Below, piece after piece: positions 8,713 to 17,482 of a stretch of DNA of 45,674 nt. Location of the stretch: positions 66,822 through 112,495 of the forward strand of contig JALOTN010000001.1 in NCBI GenBank assembly GCA_025457885.1. Reading direction: 5' to 3'. Within the stretch, counting starts at the first letter, position 1, and each line of letters begins with the position of its first letter. The notes under the pieces are model-generated. The model made no database searches and was not told the DNA's origin. It was given only the letters and a program-made list of their open reading frames with translations. The position numbers and the translations under genes are program-made. This stretch comes from Thermoplasmatota archaeon (GTDB taxonomy: Archaea > Thermoplasmatota > E2 > DHVEG-1).

Positions 8713-10632
8713 TCAAGAAATTTCATCGTCAATAAAACCATAAGGTGGTTGGTCAGCTCGTCCAGAATAATAAACTACTATATTTTCTTCCATAAACGCT
8801 GGGGGGTGATTATCAACAACAATAAATTGACTTTCATCTAGATTTATCAATTCTTTTAATAGGTCATAAATACCTTTTACAATGGATTCATCTCTAAATT
8901 CCATATCTCTTTTACTAGCTCCAAGTCCTATTCCTCGTTGTAATCCATCTAACATAAGAAAACCGGGATGAGATTTATTCCTTAGAATGGCTTCTTTATA
9001 TATTGAAGCTATCCAGCAGATGGATGCTAAATTAATTGCTCCTTCGCTTGATAATTTATCATATTTAATGCCTCGTATAAACGGAATCAATCTATCGTCA
9101 ATATAAGCGTTTGATAATTTTGGAAATTTCACTTTTTCTAACAGTTCCAAATAAGTTTCACTTAAAGAATTCATCATTTCTTTTTGATCTGGAGATTTAG
9201 CTCGCTCTTCTTCGAGAGTCTTTTCAAGTTCTCTCAATTTCAGCTCTGATTTCAGAGATTCTTCTTTTTCTTTCTCAATATCATTTCTGACTTTTATATA
9301 TTTATTAACATGACTGATTTCATTCTGATTCCTGCTGATGATTGAGATAAGTTCCTCACGTTCTGTGAGAAAGGGTGAAACAAATCTTCTTAAAGTATCA
9401 TCCAATTTTTTACTGGCATCCGATAAATCATTCAATATTTTTCTTTCTTGTTTTGCATTATCCTTTAGTTTTATTTCGATTTCCTCGGCATAGGAATTCA
9501 ATTCTCGTAATTTTCTTTCGATTATTCTTATCTCCTTTGATACATCAATATTTACGCCTTCACTCTCTGGTAATTTGCTACCGCATAAACAACAGCAATT
9601 ATTTACAACATCCTTTTTTATTTGATTAAAGCAGATAGGACAAATAGAAATACATAAGGGGTCAACTATTTGTTTAGCTTCTGTTAGAAAATGTAACTTT
9701 GATATATCTTCTGAATATTGCCCTCTCAATGGAATTAATCTCTGGAGAGTTTTTTCATAATATCTTTTTTCCAATCTGCTTTTTTGAAGATTAGCTTCAA
9801 AATTCAGAACTTCTTCTCGGAGTTCTTTGGCCAATTGCGATTTTCCGGTAATTTTCTCATTTATATCTTTTAATTTTATCTCACTGTCATTAATCTCCAC
9901 ATCCAGTTTCTCTATCTTTTTTTTAAGTTCATCCTGTTCCGGTACTCCTTCCGACTTGGCAAATTCCATCAATATTTTTATTTCATGATTTTTATCTTGA
10001 ATTTCTTCTTGTAAATTTTGAATTTCAGAACATAGAAGAGCTATTTTATTGGAATACAATCCGAAAAGAACATCAAACACTTGTCTAAGTTTTATTGACT
10101 TCATATGATTGTTTTCGAATAATAAACTGTTTTCACCAATTCTTGTTTTTTTTAGATAGCATAACCCCAATAGATCTCTAAAACTCATAATATCGACATC
10201 AGTCGAGTCTTTTGTTGGCGCTTCTTTTAATGGGATGTTCCAAAGTTCTATTTTTCTAAGGATAAAACTACTTATTGATTCTCGTTCTTTTTTCTGTACA
10301 GAACTAACTTCTATGGATTCATGATTTTTGTTTAAATCTTCTATTTTACAGAGATGTATATAAGCTTCTTGTCTTGTTGAAAATAACTGCCGCTCTATTG
10401 TAAAAATATCTCCTTTTATATCAATTTCCAATAAGGCGACGCGACCGTTTTTTGAGATTTCAGGATACTGTGGCGATTCTTTAGCCCCAAAACAATAGTC
10501 TATTAAATTTAGAATCGAACTTTTTCCGGTTGAGATTTCCCCTGCAATAATACTTAAGTCTCTTCTAAATCTAACAAAATAATCTTTTTTTGTTCCTTTT
10601 ACTCTTAGCTCATTAATGACTATCATTCCCAT
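8713..10632 (-). CDS. ABC-3C system ATPase, Rad50/SMC-like (DUF3732-like)
   Basis: A 639-residue SMC/Rad50-like ATPase: Walker A GEISTGKSS (31-39), a long heptad-rich coiled coil, and a central zinc hook region with CPIC, CCCLC and nearby cysteines. A second coiled coil follows, then a C-terminal ATPase half with SSEGAINLAS (signature-like) and FLMLDG (Walker B). This matches DUF3732-type ATPases of ABC three-component (ABC-3C) conflict systems, of which Lamassu is a member. By family knowledge the ATPase senses invading DNA and licenses a partner effector. The ATG at 10632 is preferred over 10653 because GTGAT lies 4 nt upstream. It overlaps the end of the middle-component gene. Very AT-rich. 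Confidence 0.8.
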   Translation of the reverse strand: MGMIVINELRVKGTKKDYFVRFRRDLSIIAGEISTGKSSILNLIDYCFGAKESPQYPEISKNGRVALLEIDIKGDIFTIERQLFSTRQEAYIHLCKIEDLNKNHESIEVSSVQKKERESISSFILRKIELWNIPLKEAPTKDSTDVDIMSFRDLLGLCYLKKTRIGENSLLFENNHMKSIKLRQVFDVLFGLYSNKIALLCSEIQNLQEEIQDKNHEIKILMEFAKSEGVPEQDELKKKIEKLDVEINDSEIKLKDINEKITGKSQLAKELREEVLNFEANLQKSRLEKRYYEKTLQRLIPLRGQYSEDISKLHFLTEAKQIVDPLCISICPICFNQIKKDVVNNCCCLCGSKLPESEGVNIDVSKEIRIIERKLRELNSYAEEIEIKLKDNAKQERKILNDLSDASKKLDDTLRRFVSPFLTEREELISIISRNQNEISHVNKYIKVRNDIEKEKEESLKSELKLRELEKTLEEERAKSPDQKEMMNSLSETYLELLEKVKFPKLSNAYIDDRLIPFIRGIKYDKLSSEGAINLASICWIASIYKEAILRNKSHPGFLMLDGLQRGIGLGASKRDMEFRDESIVKGIYDLLKELINLDESQFIVVDNHPPAFMEENIVVYYSGRADQPPYGFIDDEIS

Positions 10633-11200
10633 AATTATCACTTGACATATCATATAAATCTACTTGGAATGATTTTGCTTCTAACCATTCACTAGCTTCG
10701 CCCCACAATTTTTCATCGGAATATTTCTTAAATCTGTTAATAATCAAAGATGCCCCCTTTCTGTAAGTAATCGCATACATCGAATTCATTTTGCTGGTGG
10801 CTTCGAGACCGGTTATAGTAATTTTGTAAAATATTTTACCTTCTGAGTTGTATATTTCTATAAGATTCTTAGATAAAAGCAATGATAGGTATTGTTTTAA
10901 TAATGAACGTTTGGTTCTAAACCTTTGTGATGAACTAATATACCCCAATGTATGTGTTTTAAATCCGGCAATTTCAAGATCTATCCATAAAGGATCATCC
11001 TCTTTTATTGCCAGAAAGGGATTTGCAGAAAAAAAATCATAGTAACTAATTCTTTCCAAATCAATTCCTTTTTTTATTTTATTTTTTTCCAGCATTTCAA
11101 ATAAAAGTAATATTCTTGAGGAATTAAATAAAACGACGTCCTCTGGAGTAAAAAATAGTTGTTCTTTCCAATTTAATTCGTTAGACTTTGAATCAATCAT
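10613..11200 (-). CDS. ABC-3C system middle component
   Basis: A 195-residue soluble protein of mixed helix and strand. Features are an N-terminal helical part, a YYDFFSANPFL segment, QRFRTKRSLLKQYLSLL, and a wing-like segment EGKIFYKITITGLEA. This pattern, and its place between a Rad50-like ATPase and a nuclease-like gene, fits the 'middle component' of ABC-3C systems, which bridges sensor ATPase and effector through a winged-helix-like fold. It overlaps the effector gene by 8 nt and the ATPase gene by about 20 nt, so the three are translationally coupled. AT-rich like its partners. Confidence 0.75.
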   Translation of the reverse strand: MIDSKSNELNWKEQLFFTPEDVVLFNSSRILLLFEMLEKNKIKKGIDLERISYYDFFSANPFLAIKEDDPLWIDLEIAGFKTHTLGYISSSQRFRTKRSLLKQYLSLLLSKNLIEIYNSEGKIFYKITITGLEATSKMNSMYAITYRKGASLIINRFKKYSDEKLWGEASEWLEAKSFQVDLYDMSSDNYGNDSH

Positions 11201-12155
11201 TTTCTTTTCCCAATTCTCTAAAATTTGGTATCCAACCTATTTCACAAATATCAGCCAATTGCTGCATGAAACCCTGCTTATGAACAAATGAAGCAAATAA
11301 TTTTGGAGATTTTAAAATATTACTATCACTTTGTTCGATAGCTTTTAACATTTCTGAATATACCTTAGGTACTTCTTTTACGGGATCGCTACTATTTAGT
11401 GCCATGTTGAAACGTGATTCCCACATAGAACGAATTTTTTCATATAAACTGTTTAATTCAGCTTTTTCTTTTTCATCATTTTTGTCGGTAATCTCAGCTT
11501 TTATTAGCTCGGCATTAAAAAATTGTGTTCTTGCGGATATTGTCTCAGTAAATCCTGCGGCAAGTATTTTTTTAATAAATAAAGCTTTATCATACAGTTT
11601 TTGGTCAGGTAATTCTTGTATGTCTCTTTCAATCTCTCCTTTAAGACATTGCAGATAATATTTTAACATTGAAGGATTGTCACCAAAGAAACCTGAGCGA
11701 ACAATTTCTGCATCCGGACTTAATAACATCTGTTCGATTTCGGTTTCATCCATCAATTGAATTTTTATTTGAGTTTCGTTAGATTTTTCTTTGGACCATT
11801 GTTCCCACCATTTTTTTTCTTTGGCTGATAACAAACAAGGAATACACAAAGTCCATACACGAATTTCAAAATTTTCTAGTTTTGCTTTTTTTATTACCTG
11901 TTCAAAAGAATTTCTTATTTGATCTTTTTGCGATTTACCGATACCTTCTACAAAATATTTTACTTGCCAAATCATGGTATTCCCAGTTGTGAAATCTCCT
12001 TTTATAACATCAATTCCCCAATCGCCCGGTGCTGGACGAATTCCTGTGACATCTCCATGTTTGATTTTCAAAAGATGTCTAATCATTCTTTCAAAAAGTG
12101 GTCTCGCACCTTCTTTACCCCCCGGTTCGTTTTCGAGCGTTCTAAGATTAATCAT
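11193..12155 (-). CDS. ABC-3C system effector with restriction-endonuclease-like domain
   Basis: A 320-residue protein whose first 100 or so residues resemble a PD-(D/E)XK nuclease of the Mrr/restriction type. GDWGIDVI (44-51) supplies the acidic residue and IWQVKYF (62-68) the QxK variant of the active site. The rest is helical and unassigned. First gene of the operon with the middle component and Rad50-like ATPase. By analogy with Lamassu/ABC-3C systems it is the effector that cleaves DNA when the ATPase is triggered by phage or plasmid replication. Nuclease activity is inferred, not shown. No strong ribosome binding site is visible. Confidence 0.75.
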   Translation of the reverse strand: MINLRTLENEPGGKEGARPLFERMIRHLLKIKHGDVTGIRPAPGDWGIDVIKGDFTTGNTMIWQVKYFVEGIGKSQKDQIRNSFEQVIKKAKLENFEIRVWTLCIPCLLSAKEKKWWEQWSKEKSNETQIKIQLMDETEIEQMLLSPDAEIVRSGFFGDNPSMLKYYLQCLKGEIERDIQELPDQKLYDKALFIKKILAAGFTETISARTQFFNAELIKAEITDKNDEKEKAELNSLYEKIRSMWESRFNMALNSSDPVKEVPKVYSEMLKAIEQSDSNILKSPKLFASFVHKQGFMQQLADICEIGWIPNFRELGKEND

Positions 12156-12288
12156 ATCATACCGTCTTTTAAGAATTATTTAATGCTCTATTTAAACTTT
12201 CTACGTTATTTTTTGATGTGTTATTAAATAGTTTATGCAATCTGCTCTCTCTTAAGGACTGTATTTTTTAATTCATCAATTTATAATC

Positions 12289-12480
12289 ATGCCTATCTTA
12301 CAAAAATGCCCGACCTGCGGCTCGTTTGCCTTCGTCCAGCTAGACGGAAACTTCAAGTGTGAAAACGGCCATATCTTCAAACTAACCAAGCAAGAAAAGA
12401 CTGGTGACGGCGAGGTCTGGGAACACATGCCCCCATGGACGAGAAAGCTTAGGGAAACAAGCAGGAGATTACAAAACTAA
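12289..12480 (+). CDS. Small zinc-ribbon protein
   Basis: A 63-residue protein opening with KCPTCGSF and continuing to FKCENGHIF, i.e. CxxC...CxxGH, a compact zinc ribbon with a His ligand. Its start (MPILQKCPTCG) is clearly similar to that of the small protein at 24577 (MSLIKKCPVCN), so the element carries two copies of this family. No Shine-Dalgarno is present; an AT-rich box (TATTTTTTAA, 12262-12271) about 22 nt upstream suggests leaderless expression. It lies ahead of the Orc1/Cdc6 gene. Function unknown; a nucleic-acid-binding or adaptor role is only an inference. Confidence 0.65.
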   Translation: MPILQKCPTCGSFAFVQLDGNFKCENGHIFKLTKQEKTGDGEVWEHMPPWTRKLRETSRRLQN

Positions 12481-12654
12481 ACTTCTCCAACGAAATCGGT
12501 TTAAAAGTTAAACTTAGATTCTCGCCGAGGTTGATTTCTTAAACTTTTACCCCTGAAAGCTTTGCAACCCACTCCCTGCAGATATTAATCTTTGTGAAAC
12601 CTCAGAATAAAATGTACCGCGACTTCTTTTTTCTATGAACGGGAGGGGGTTGGA
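12481..12654. other. Candidate origin region upstream of Orc1/Cdc6
   Basis: Non-coding 174 bp just before the initiator gene, the usual place of archaeal origins. It contains GTTAAAC / CTTAAAC-like repeats and TTTGTGAAACC, which is loosely like origin recognition boxes. No convincing ORB with its G-run is seen, so this rests mainly on position. Confidence 0.25.
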
Positions 12655-13737
12655 ATGGAAGGTATGCTGGAAGATCCGGTATTCAGGCACCGCGAGGTTC
12701 TCACCCCGGACTATATCCCTAACTACTTCCCTAACAGGATGAACCAGATCAAAACCATCTCCCAGCTCGTCTATGAATTCCTGCAGGGCAACGCCACGCA
12801 CATATTCATCCATGGACCGCCTGGTACGGGAAAGACAGCCTCAGTAAAGTTCATTTTCAAGAACCTCAGGGAGGAAGCGCTGGCCTGCTACGTGAACTGC
12901 TTCAACAAGAACACGAGAATGGCAGTCCTGCACTCCATGTTCCTGGATTTCTTCAAACAGAAGAGACCAACGCACATGATGCCCTCGCGGAGGGGGATAG
13001 CCTACGACGAGCTGCTAGGTTCTTTCTGCGAAGAGCTTAGGAAAGCGAAAACCAAGATAGTCGTGTGCCTGGACGAAGTGGACCATTTCGAAGAAAACGA
13101 CCTGATATACGACCTTATCCGGGCAGGATCGGATGGGGTTCACGTTCAGATAATATCTATATCAAACGACCCATTGGTCTTCAAAAACCTTGACCCGAGG
13201 GTGAAGAGCTCGCTTTTCCCGATTGAAGAGATGGCTTTCAATCCATATACGAAAAAAGAGATGGCCGAGATAATCAGAGAAAGGGTGGATGCGGCCTTCA
13301 GGGAGGACGTGGTGACCAAGGATGCGGTTGACTACCTCGCAGAATTCACGGCCGAGCATAAAGGCGACGTGAGGATAGCCCGCGAGACCCTACTTAGAGC
13401 TGGGAATCTGGCCAGAAAATCTGGAGAGAAAGTAGAGTTCCACCACATCAAAGAGATTCTTGAGAAAACCCAGTATTCAAGTTCCGTTGTTGTGCTATCC
13501 AAACTTTCCGAAAAGGAGCGGTTCATCCTGAAGCTAATCCCAGACCAGGGAATCAACTTCCCACAGCTTTACGATTTCTACCAAACAACGAACGGCCATC
13601 TAGGCGACCGCATGTTCCGCAATTACGTAGAAAAGTTCGCAAGGCTCAAGCTGATAAACATGGAACGGAAAGGAAACGGCGGTGCATACTTCATCACACT
13701 GAACACACCGAAAGAGGTTTTGTTTGAAATGCGTTAA
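12655..13737 (+). CDS. cdc6: Orc1/Cdc6-family replication initiator
   Basis: A 360-residue AAA+ protein. Walker A is GPPGTGKT (54-61). Walker B is VVCLDEVDHF near residue 140. A sensor-1-like ISISND is followed by sensor-2/lid sequence with VRIARETLLRAGNLA, and a C-terminal winged-helix region (about 285-360). Archaeal Orc1/Cdc6 binds origin repeats and recruits the MCM helicase. At 360 residues it is slightly shorter than many chromosomal copies, and its surroundings are accessory genes, so it is probably the initiator of the integrated element. The ATG follows GGAGGGGGTT at the correct distance. Confidence 0.9.
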   Translation: MEGMLEDPVFRHREVLTPDYIPNYFPNRMNQIKTISQLVYEFLQGNATHIFIHGPPGTGKTASVKFIFKNLREEALACYVNCFNKNTRMAVLHSMFLDFFKQKRPTHMMPSRRGIAYDELLGSFCEELRKAKTKIVVCLDEVDHFEENDLIYDLIRAGSDGVHVQIISISNDPLVFKNLDPRVKSSLFPIEEMAFNPYTKKEMAEIIRERVDAAFREDVVTKDAVDYLAEFTAEHKGDVRIARETLLRAGNLARKSGEKVEFHHIKEILEKTQYSSSVVVLSKLSEKERFILKLIPDQGINFPQLYDFYQTTNGHLGDRMFRNYVEKFARLKLINMERKGNGGAYFITLNTPKEVLFEMR

Positions 13738-13746
13738 GAGCAATTA

Positions 13747-14253
13747 TTATTTTTCTTTAAGAGATTCTTTTATGCTGTCATTTAATTTTTTAATTACGTC
13801 TTTACGAAGTGGCAGATCTATGCTTATGATATTTTCTTCCTTAACTTTGCCTTTCATTTGTCTTCGTTTGATAATTTTTATTGTACTTGGTCGTTTATGT
13901 TTCTCTTTCTCCAGAGATTTTAACATAGCGACAATCAATTCGATTATGGATTTTGTAAGGAGGATTGAAGCCGTTCCTAATCCGAGGTAAGCAACAACTT
14001 CCGGGCCGCTTTCATGACATTCCAAAACAAATTTTTCATTGTTTATATTTATTAAAACATCCCCTTCATCCTTGAGTGGCCCATAAGGATAAATAAACTT
14101 ATTGACAAAAGCCCATGTTTCTGGCCAGCAATGAAAACAACAACATCTTTTAGGATCAGGTTCAACTTTGATAGAAATATAATTGTCATAATCAGCAGGG
14201 GTACCAATCAATTTTATTGCTCTATCAAAGCTATTTTTTAAGCTCATTGTCAA
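13747..14253 (-). CDS. Hypothetical protein with one hydrophobic segment
   Basis: A 168-residue protein with a Cys-rich segment RCCCFHCW (about 36-43). A single hydrophobic stretch (about residues 92-115) is followed by a basic C-terminal tail of about 50 residues. Its start overlaps the 3' end of the CutA1-like gene by about 20 nt, so the two are likely translationally coupled. Convergent with the initiator gene. No family recognised. The ATG at 14247 is an alternative start. Confidence 0.6.
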   Translation of the reverse strand: MTMSLKNSFDRAIKLIGTPADYDNYISIKVEPDPKRCCCFHCWPETWAFVNKFIYPYGPLKDEGDVLININNEKFVLECHESGPEVVAYLGLGTASILLTKSIIELIVAMLKSLEKEKHKRPSTIKIIKRRQMKGKVKEENIISIDLPLRKDVIKKLNDSIKESLKEK

Positions 14254-14551
14254 GCCACTGTAGATACTTTTTACTTCCTGCTACGATAGGTATCGCAATG
14301 ATTTCTGGTGTTTCATATGGATGCATTTCTTTAATAGCTTTCTCAAGTTCGTCATAAAGTTTTTTCTTACTTTTTATGAAACATATCCATTCTTCGGATG
14401 TTTCTATGTCATCCTTCCACCAGTAAGTACTTTTTATTGGACCAATTATTTGAATGCAACCGGCCAATCTTTTTTCTACTAATGTTTTTGCTATTTTTTC
14501 TGCGTCTTCTTTTTTTTCAGTAGTTGTAAAAACCTGAATATATTCGTCCAT
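14231..14551 (-). CDS. cutA: CutA1-like divalent-ion tolerance protein
   Basis: A 106-residue protein matching the CutA1 family over its whole length. It has an early ferredoxin-like strand IQVFTT, then LVEKRLAGCIQI, STYWWKDDIETSEEW, and the C-terminal HPYETPEIIAIPI motif typical of the family. CutA1 forms stable trimers and is linked to copper and divalent metal tolerance, though its molecular role remains unclear. Finding it as a two-gene unit between an element-type initiator and a repeat-bearing non-coding stretch suggests cargo or a relocated chromosomal gene. Confidence 0.9.
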   Translation of the reverse strand: MDEYIQVFTTTEKKEDAEKIAKTLVEKRLAGCIQIIGPIKSTYWWKDDIETSEEWICFIKSKKKLYDELEKAIKEMHPYETPEIIAIPIVAGSKKYLQWLDNELKK

Positions 14552-15390
14552 TATGATATCACTCCTTGTTTGTTACTTAATCCTTCTTTAACTGTTAAAA
14601 GTTTTTGCATTTTTTTAATTGCAAAATTCTTATCCTTTGCTACCTGACTTTCGCAGCTGATAGTTAATTTCTTGATTAGAACCTATTTCGCACTTCACAC
14701 TTTTTGCTCTTTTTCAGCCAATAAATTGGTTGAAAAACCCTTCATTCAAGGTCCTTTTCATAGAAAATAAAGGTTATTGATCCAATAAAAATAGGGAAAC
14801 ATACCTTTTTTCACTCCGTTTTTATCAATAATGATCGCAAGTGCGAAATTGTTCAGACTTTGCATGATTAATTTTTTTTGAGATACGACCTAATGATTCT
14901 TGCTTAAAACGGAACATGCTGATTACAAACTAAGCTAAGAATATAATGAGTATAGAACCACCTATTCTCCCCTGTTTCTACACTCTTGTTAATCATAGAT
15001 GTATCTAACTTTTCATTGCTGATAATTAGCTTCCTAACATAGCCTTTTTCACGGTAAAAACGAGTGCTTCATGAAGTGCGAAATTTTTTAATTGAGATAC
15101 GTGCAAAAAATTTTTCTTTACCTGCGATTGATAGTGAGAACGCCCGAGCGATTGCTTTATCTGGAAAGAGTCCAGCAAGTGCGAAACTCAGGATAAAATA
15201 CAAACTGCTGAAGGCACTTAACTTTTATTCAAGTGCGAAACTCAGGTTGCTATTACTCCAAAGCCCCATGTAAATTCAGAATCGTAGTTACACCCCACCC
15301 ATTTCCCTATCATGAATTCACCAACCCGATTAAGTAAAAAATATAAAGTACCTTTGGAAATAACGTTTGATTCTCGGGAGATATAATATC
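14552..15390. other. 839-bp AT-rich non-coding stretch with dispersed repeats
   Basis: No convincing gene is visible; the only open frame of note (15064-15273) runs through the repeats and lacks a ribosome binding site. The stretch contains five copies of a 10-bp motif, AAGTGCGAAA, described separately. It lies between two minus-strand genes. Confidence 0.5.
14686..15246. repeat. Dispersed repeat family with core AAGTGCGAAA
   Basis: Direct copies of AAGTGCGAAA lie at 14839-14848, 15074-15083, 15177-15186 and 15231-15240, and an inverted copy (TTTCGCACTT) at 14686-14695. Two copies extend to CAAGTGCGAAACTCAGG (15176-15192 and 15230-15246). The copies at 14839 and 15074 share a downstream TTAATT...GAGATACG block. 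Spacing is irregular (235, 103, 54 bp), which argues against a CRISPR array. Iterons of an origin or centromere, or decayed mobile-element ends, are possible. Confidence 0.6.
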
Positions 15391-15720
15391 CTAGCAGGTG
15401 CTCATTATCAGTTTGCATTTACTCATCCATAAGAATCCACCTAATTTATTTTCAGGACTTTTCTCCCTATTTTCTATCTTAATCTTATCTCCTCTTTGTT
15501 TAATTTTTAATACTTCTGTATTTATAACTTGTTTTCCTTCTACAGTAGTTTGCCAAACTGCATACCAATCATCTGCTGAAAGATTTATTTTTCCTGTTGT
15601 CTTAACTGAACTGCTTTTCTCTTTAAGATAATCAATGAAAATTTTGGTTACTTCATAACCAATAGCATATAATATCGCTCCAAGTAATATTAATCCACCG
15701 TATTGAAGCCATTCGTACAT
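15391..15720 (-). CDS. Small protein with N-terminal membrane anchor
   Basis: A 109-residue protein with one hydrophobic helix (about residues 7-28) followed by a charged, probably beta-rich domain containing DDWYAVWQTTVEGKQ. The ATG at 15720 is chosen because GAGGAGG lies 6 nt upstream; the upstream in-frame TTG at 15735 overlaps that site. The C-terminus ends in a short Cys-containing tail. No family is recognised. Confidence 0.6.
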   Translation of the reverse strand: MYEWLQYGGLILLGAILYAIGYEVTKIFIDYLKEKSSSVKTTGKINLSADDWYAVWQTTVEGKQVINTEVLKIKQRGDKIKIENREKSPENKLGGFLWMSKCKLIMSTC

Positions 15721-15858
15721 ATTTTTCCTCCTCAAAATAATAGATTAATTTTTCAATTATACAACAGACTCTATTATTTTATCTTTTGTTCCGTTTTGCA
15801 CCCTACTCTCTGATTCCCCATTTCAGGCCGCCCGTGCAACTCGTTATGAGGTGATTTT

Positions 15859-16212
15859 TTGACTGAGTACGTTCTGAAGTGCGAATGCGGCACGAAATAC
15901 CTTTTCGAGGGAAAGAAGGAAGACCTGGAAAAGTTCATGGAGACGCCCATCTGGCTGTGCGAAGCCGGCAGGCACGCAGAGCTGGGGAACAAGGGCGACT
16001 ACCTGAAAATCGTGGAGGAGCGGGAACAGCCCAGCAAACGGATCCCGGTGGAACCGAAAAAGGAGGACGAGTTCACGGTCCCAGAACTTCAGGAGAAGTT
16101 CGGCACGAGCCTCGGGCATACAGGTTTCGGGATCTTCAAGGACCCGGAAGGCAACACGTGGGATTACAGGCTCGGGGAGAAAGGGGAACGGCTATACTCG
16201 AAAATCGGGTGA
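15859..16212 (+). CDS. Small Cys-containing protein, TTG start
   Basis: A 117-residue soluble protein starting KCECGTKYLF, with further Cys and His in LCEAGRHAEL, together a plausible zinc-binding knuckle (CxC...CxxxxH). The C-terminal half has GFGIFKDPEGNTWDY. The TTG start is supported by GAGGTGAT ending 4 nt before it (15848-15855), the same strong ribosome binding site seen at several element genes. GC-richer than its neighbours. Function unknown. Confidence 0.65.
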   Translation: MTEYVLKCECGTKYLFEGKKEDLEKFMETPIWLCEAGRHAELGNKGDYLKIVEEREQPSKRIPVEPKKEDEFTVPELQEKFGTSLGHTGFGIFKDPEGNTWDYRLGEKGERLYSKIG

Positions 16213-16309
16213 TTTGATCCCCGCCACCGCACCCGAGAATCTAAATGATATAGCATAACTATTCGAACCCAGTATGGAAGATTTTGCTTGAAAAAAATAT
16301 ACTACAGGG

Positions 16310-16317
16310 TTTAAATT
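16310..16317 (+). promoter_or_regulatory. TATA-like box of a leaderless gene
   Basis: TTTAAATT is centred about 26 nt before the ATG at 16340, the spacing expected between an archaeal TATA box and the transcription start. No Shine-Dalgarno precedes that ATG, consistent with a leaderless transcript. Confidence 0.5.
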
Positions 16318-16339
16318 TCTTCAGCAACAAAATAATTGC

Positions 16340-17398
16340 ATGGGAGGTGGACAACGAAAACTCGGACAAGAAGATATATTATTTCTCGAACACGTCTACT
16401 GGCAACTTTCAGAAGTCTGGGGACTATCAAAATGCAAATCACTGATGACGATGCAAGAAGACTTCGGAATATCAAGAAAAACCGCAGACCGCTATCTGTT
16501 CCTCTACCCATTCCCGGAGAAACACCAGGAAGCCCGCGTTCACAAGAACCAAAAATACGAGAATATGAAAAACACGGACCCAGAAAAATACGGGAAAATA
16601 AGAAAAGACGACAAGTTACGTTACCAGCGAAGAATGGAAACCCTGGGCAAGGACCCCATTAAGAAAACGAAATACCGGGAAAAGAAGAACGAAATCTCCC
16701 AGCGATACAGGGAAAACCTCAAGAACGACCCGGTCGCACAACTGCTTTACCGATTGCGGATGAGGGACGCCCAGGAGAAACACCTAGAAAAAATCAAAAA
16801 CGACCCGGCAAAACTCGAAGACCACGTGAACAAAGAACGCGAGCGAGACAGGGAACGGAGGGCAGAAATCAGAAGAAATCCGGAAGAACTGCGGGAATAT
16901 CGGGAATACAAAACGAAGATACAAAGGCGGTATTACCGGAGAAAAAAGAAAAACATCGAGAATTTGCACAGAAAGCTGCGGAACGCAAACCATGAAATAA
17001 TCACCCCAAAGGATTTTTCAAAAGCGGTGGCGAACAAACTGGAAAACGATTACTTCAAGGATTTCTTGAAATCAGCAAACGAAATCATGGACTTTTTCGG
17101 GTTCGATGACAGGATAACAGACAACTCACTGAACTATAAAGAGAGGAAACTGCTGTATTTCATCGAAAAGGAGACCGGGCTCGTTAAAACCGAGCGGGAA
17201 GAAAAGAACCTGGGGGAATTAGGTGACTATATTTACTCTCAGAGAATCTGGAAAAGCAACTTCTGGTCATTGCAGAAATACGAAATACTTCGAAACGCTA
17301 TGGAATACGAAAAAAGCATGCTTGCAAAAACAAAAAAAGAGACAAAAGAGGAAAAGTACGTTGTCTACGATTCAAACGATATCTGGACACGAAACTGA
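16340..17398 (+). CDS. Basic repeat protein with N-terminal HTH-like region
   Basis: A 352-residue, strongly charged protein. Residues about 25-55 (LSKCKSLMTMQEDFGISRKTADRYLFL) look like a helix-turn-helix. Residues about 70-190 hold five repeats of exactly 25 residues, each marked by an Asp-Pro or Asn-Pro pair at 80, 105, 130, 155 and 180 with Arg/Lys/Glu-rich helix between. A basic segment QRRYYRRKKKN follows, then a more ordinary helical domain (about 225-352). It is probably nucleic-acid-binding. No enzyme motif is visible. Expression appears leaderless. Codon use is AA/GA-rich. Confidence 0.65.
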   Translation: MGGGQRKLGQEDILFLEHVYWQLSEVWGLSKCKSLMTMQEDFGISRKTADRYLFLYPFPEKHQEARVHKNQKYENMKNTDPEKYGKIRKDDKLRYQRRMETLGKDPIKKTKYREKKNEISQRYRENLKNDPVAQLLYRLRMRDAQEKHLEKIKNDPAKLEDHVNKERERDRERRAEIRRNPEELREYREYKTKIQRRYYRRKKKNIENLHRKLRNANHEIITPKDFSKAVANKLENDYFKDFLKSANEIMDFFGFDDRITDNSLNYKERKLLYFIEKETGLVKTEREEKNLGELGDYIYSQRIWKSNFWSLQKYEILRNAMEYEKSMLAKTKKETKEEKYVVYDSNDIWTRN

Positions 17399-17418
17399 AA
17401 AAAATAAAACACTATTTT

Positions 17419-17454
17419 AAAAAAAAGAAAGAATCAGGCCATGAAAAGCCTGAT
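17419..17454 (-). terminator. Hairpin terminator of the large surface-protein gene
   Basis: ATCAGGC / GCCTGAT (17433-17439 and 17448-17454) forms a 7-bp stem with an 8-nt loop. On the minus strand it is followed by TCTTTCTTTTTTTT. It lies just after the stop codon of the surface-protein gene and reads in its direction. Confidence 0.6.
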
Positions 17455-17482
17455 AGACGCTAAAGAGGCAATCACTTCGGCG

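Noticed and set aside
14839..15246. Possible CRISPR array from repeated AAGTGCGAAA
   Set aside because: Repeat is short, spacing is irregular (235, 103, 54 bp), one copy is inverted, and no cas genes are present.
15064..15273. 69-codon plus-strand frame in the repeat region
   Set aside because: Made largely of the AAGTGCGAAA repeats, with no ribosome binding site or recognisable protein.
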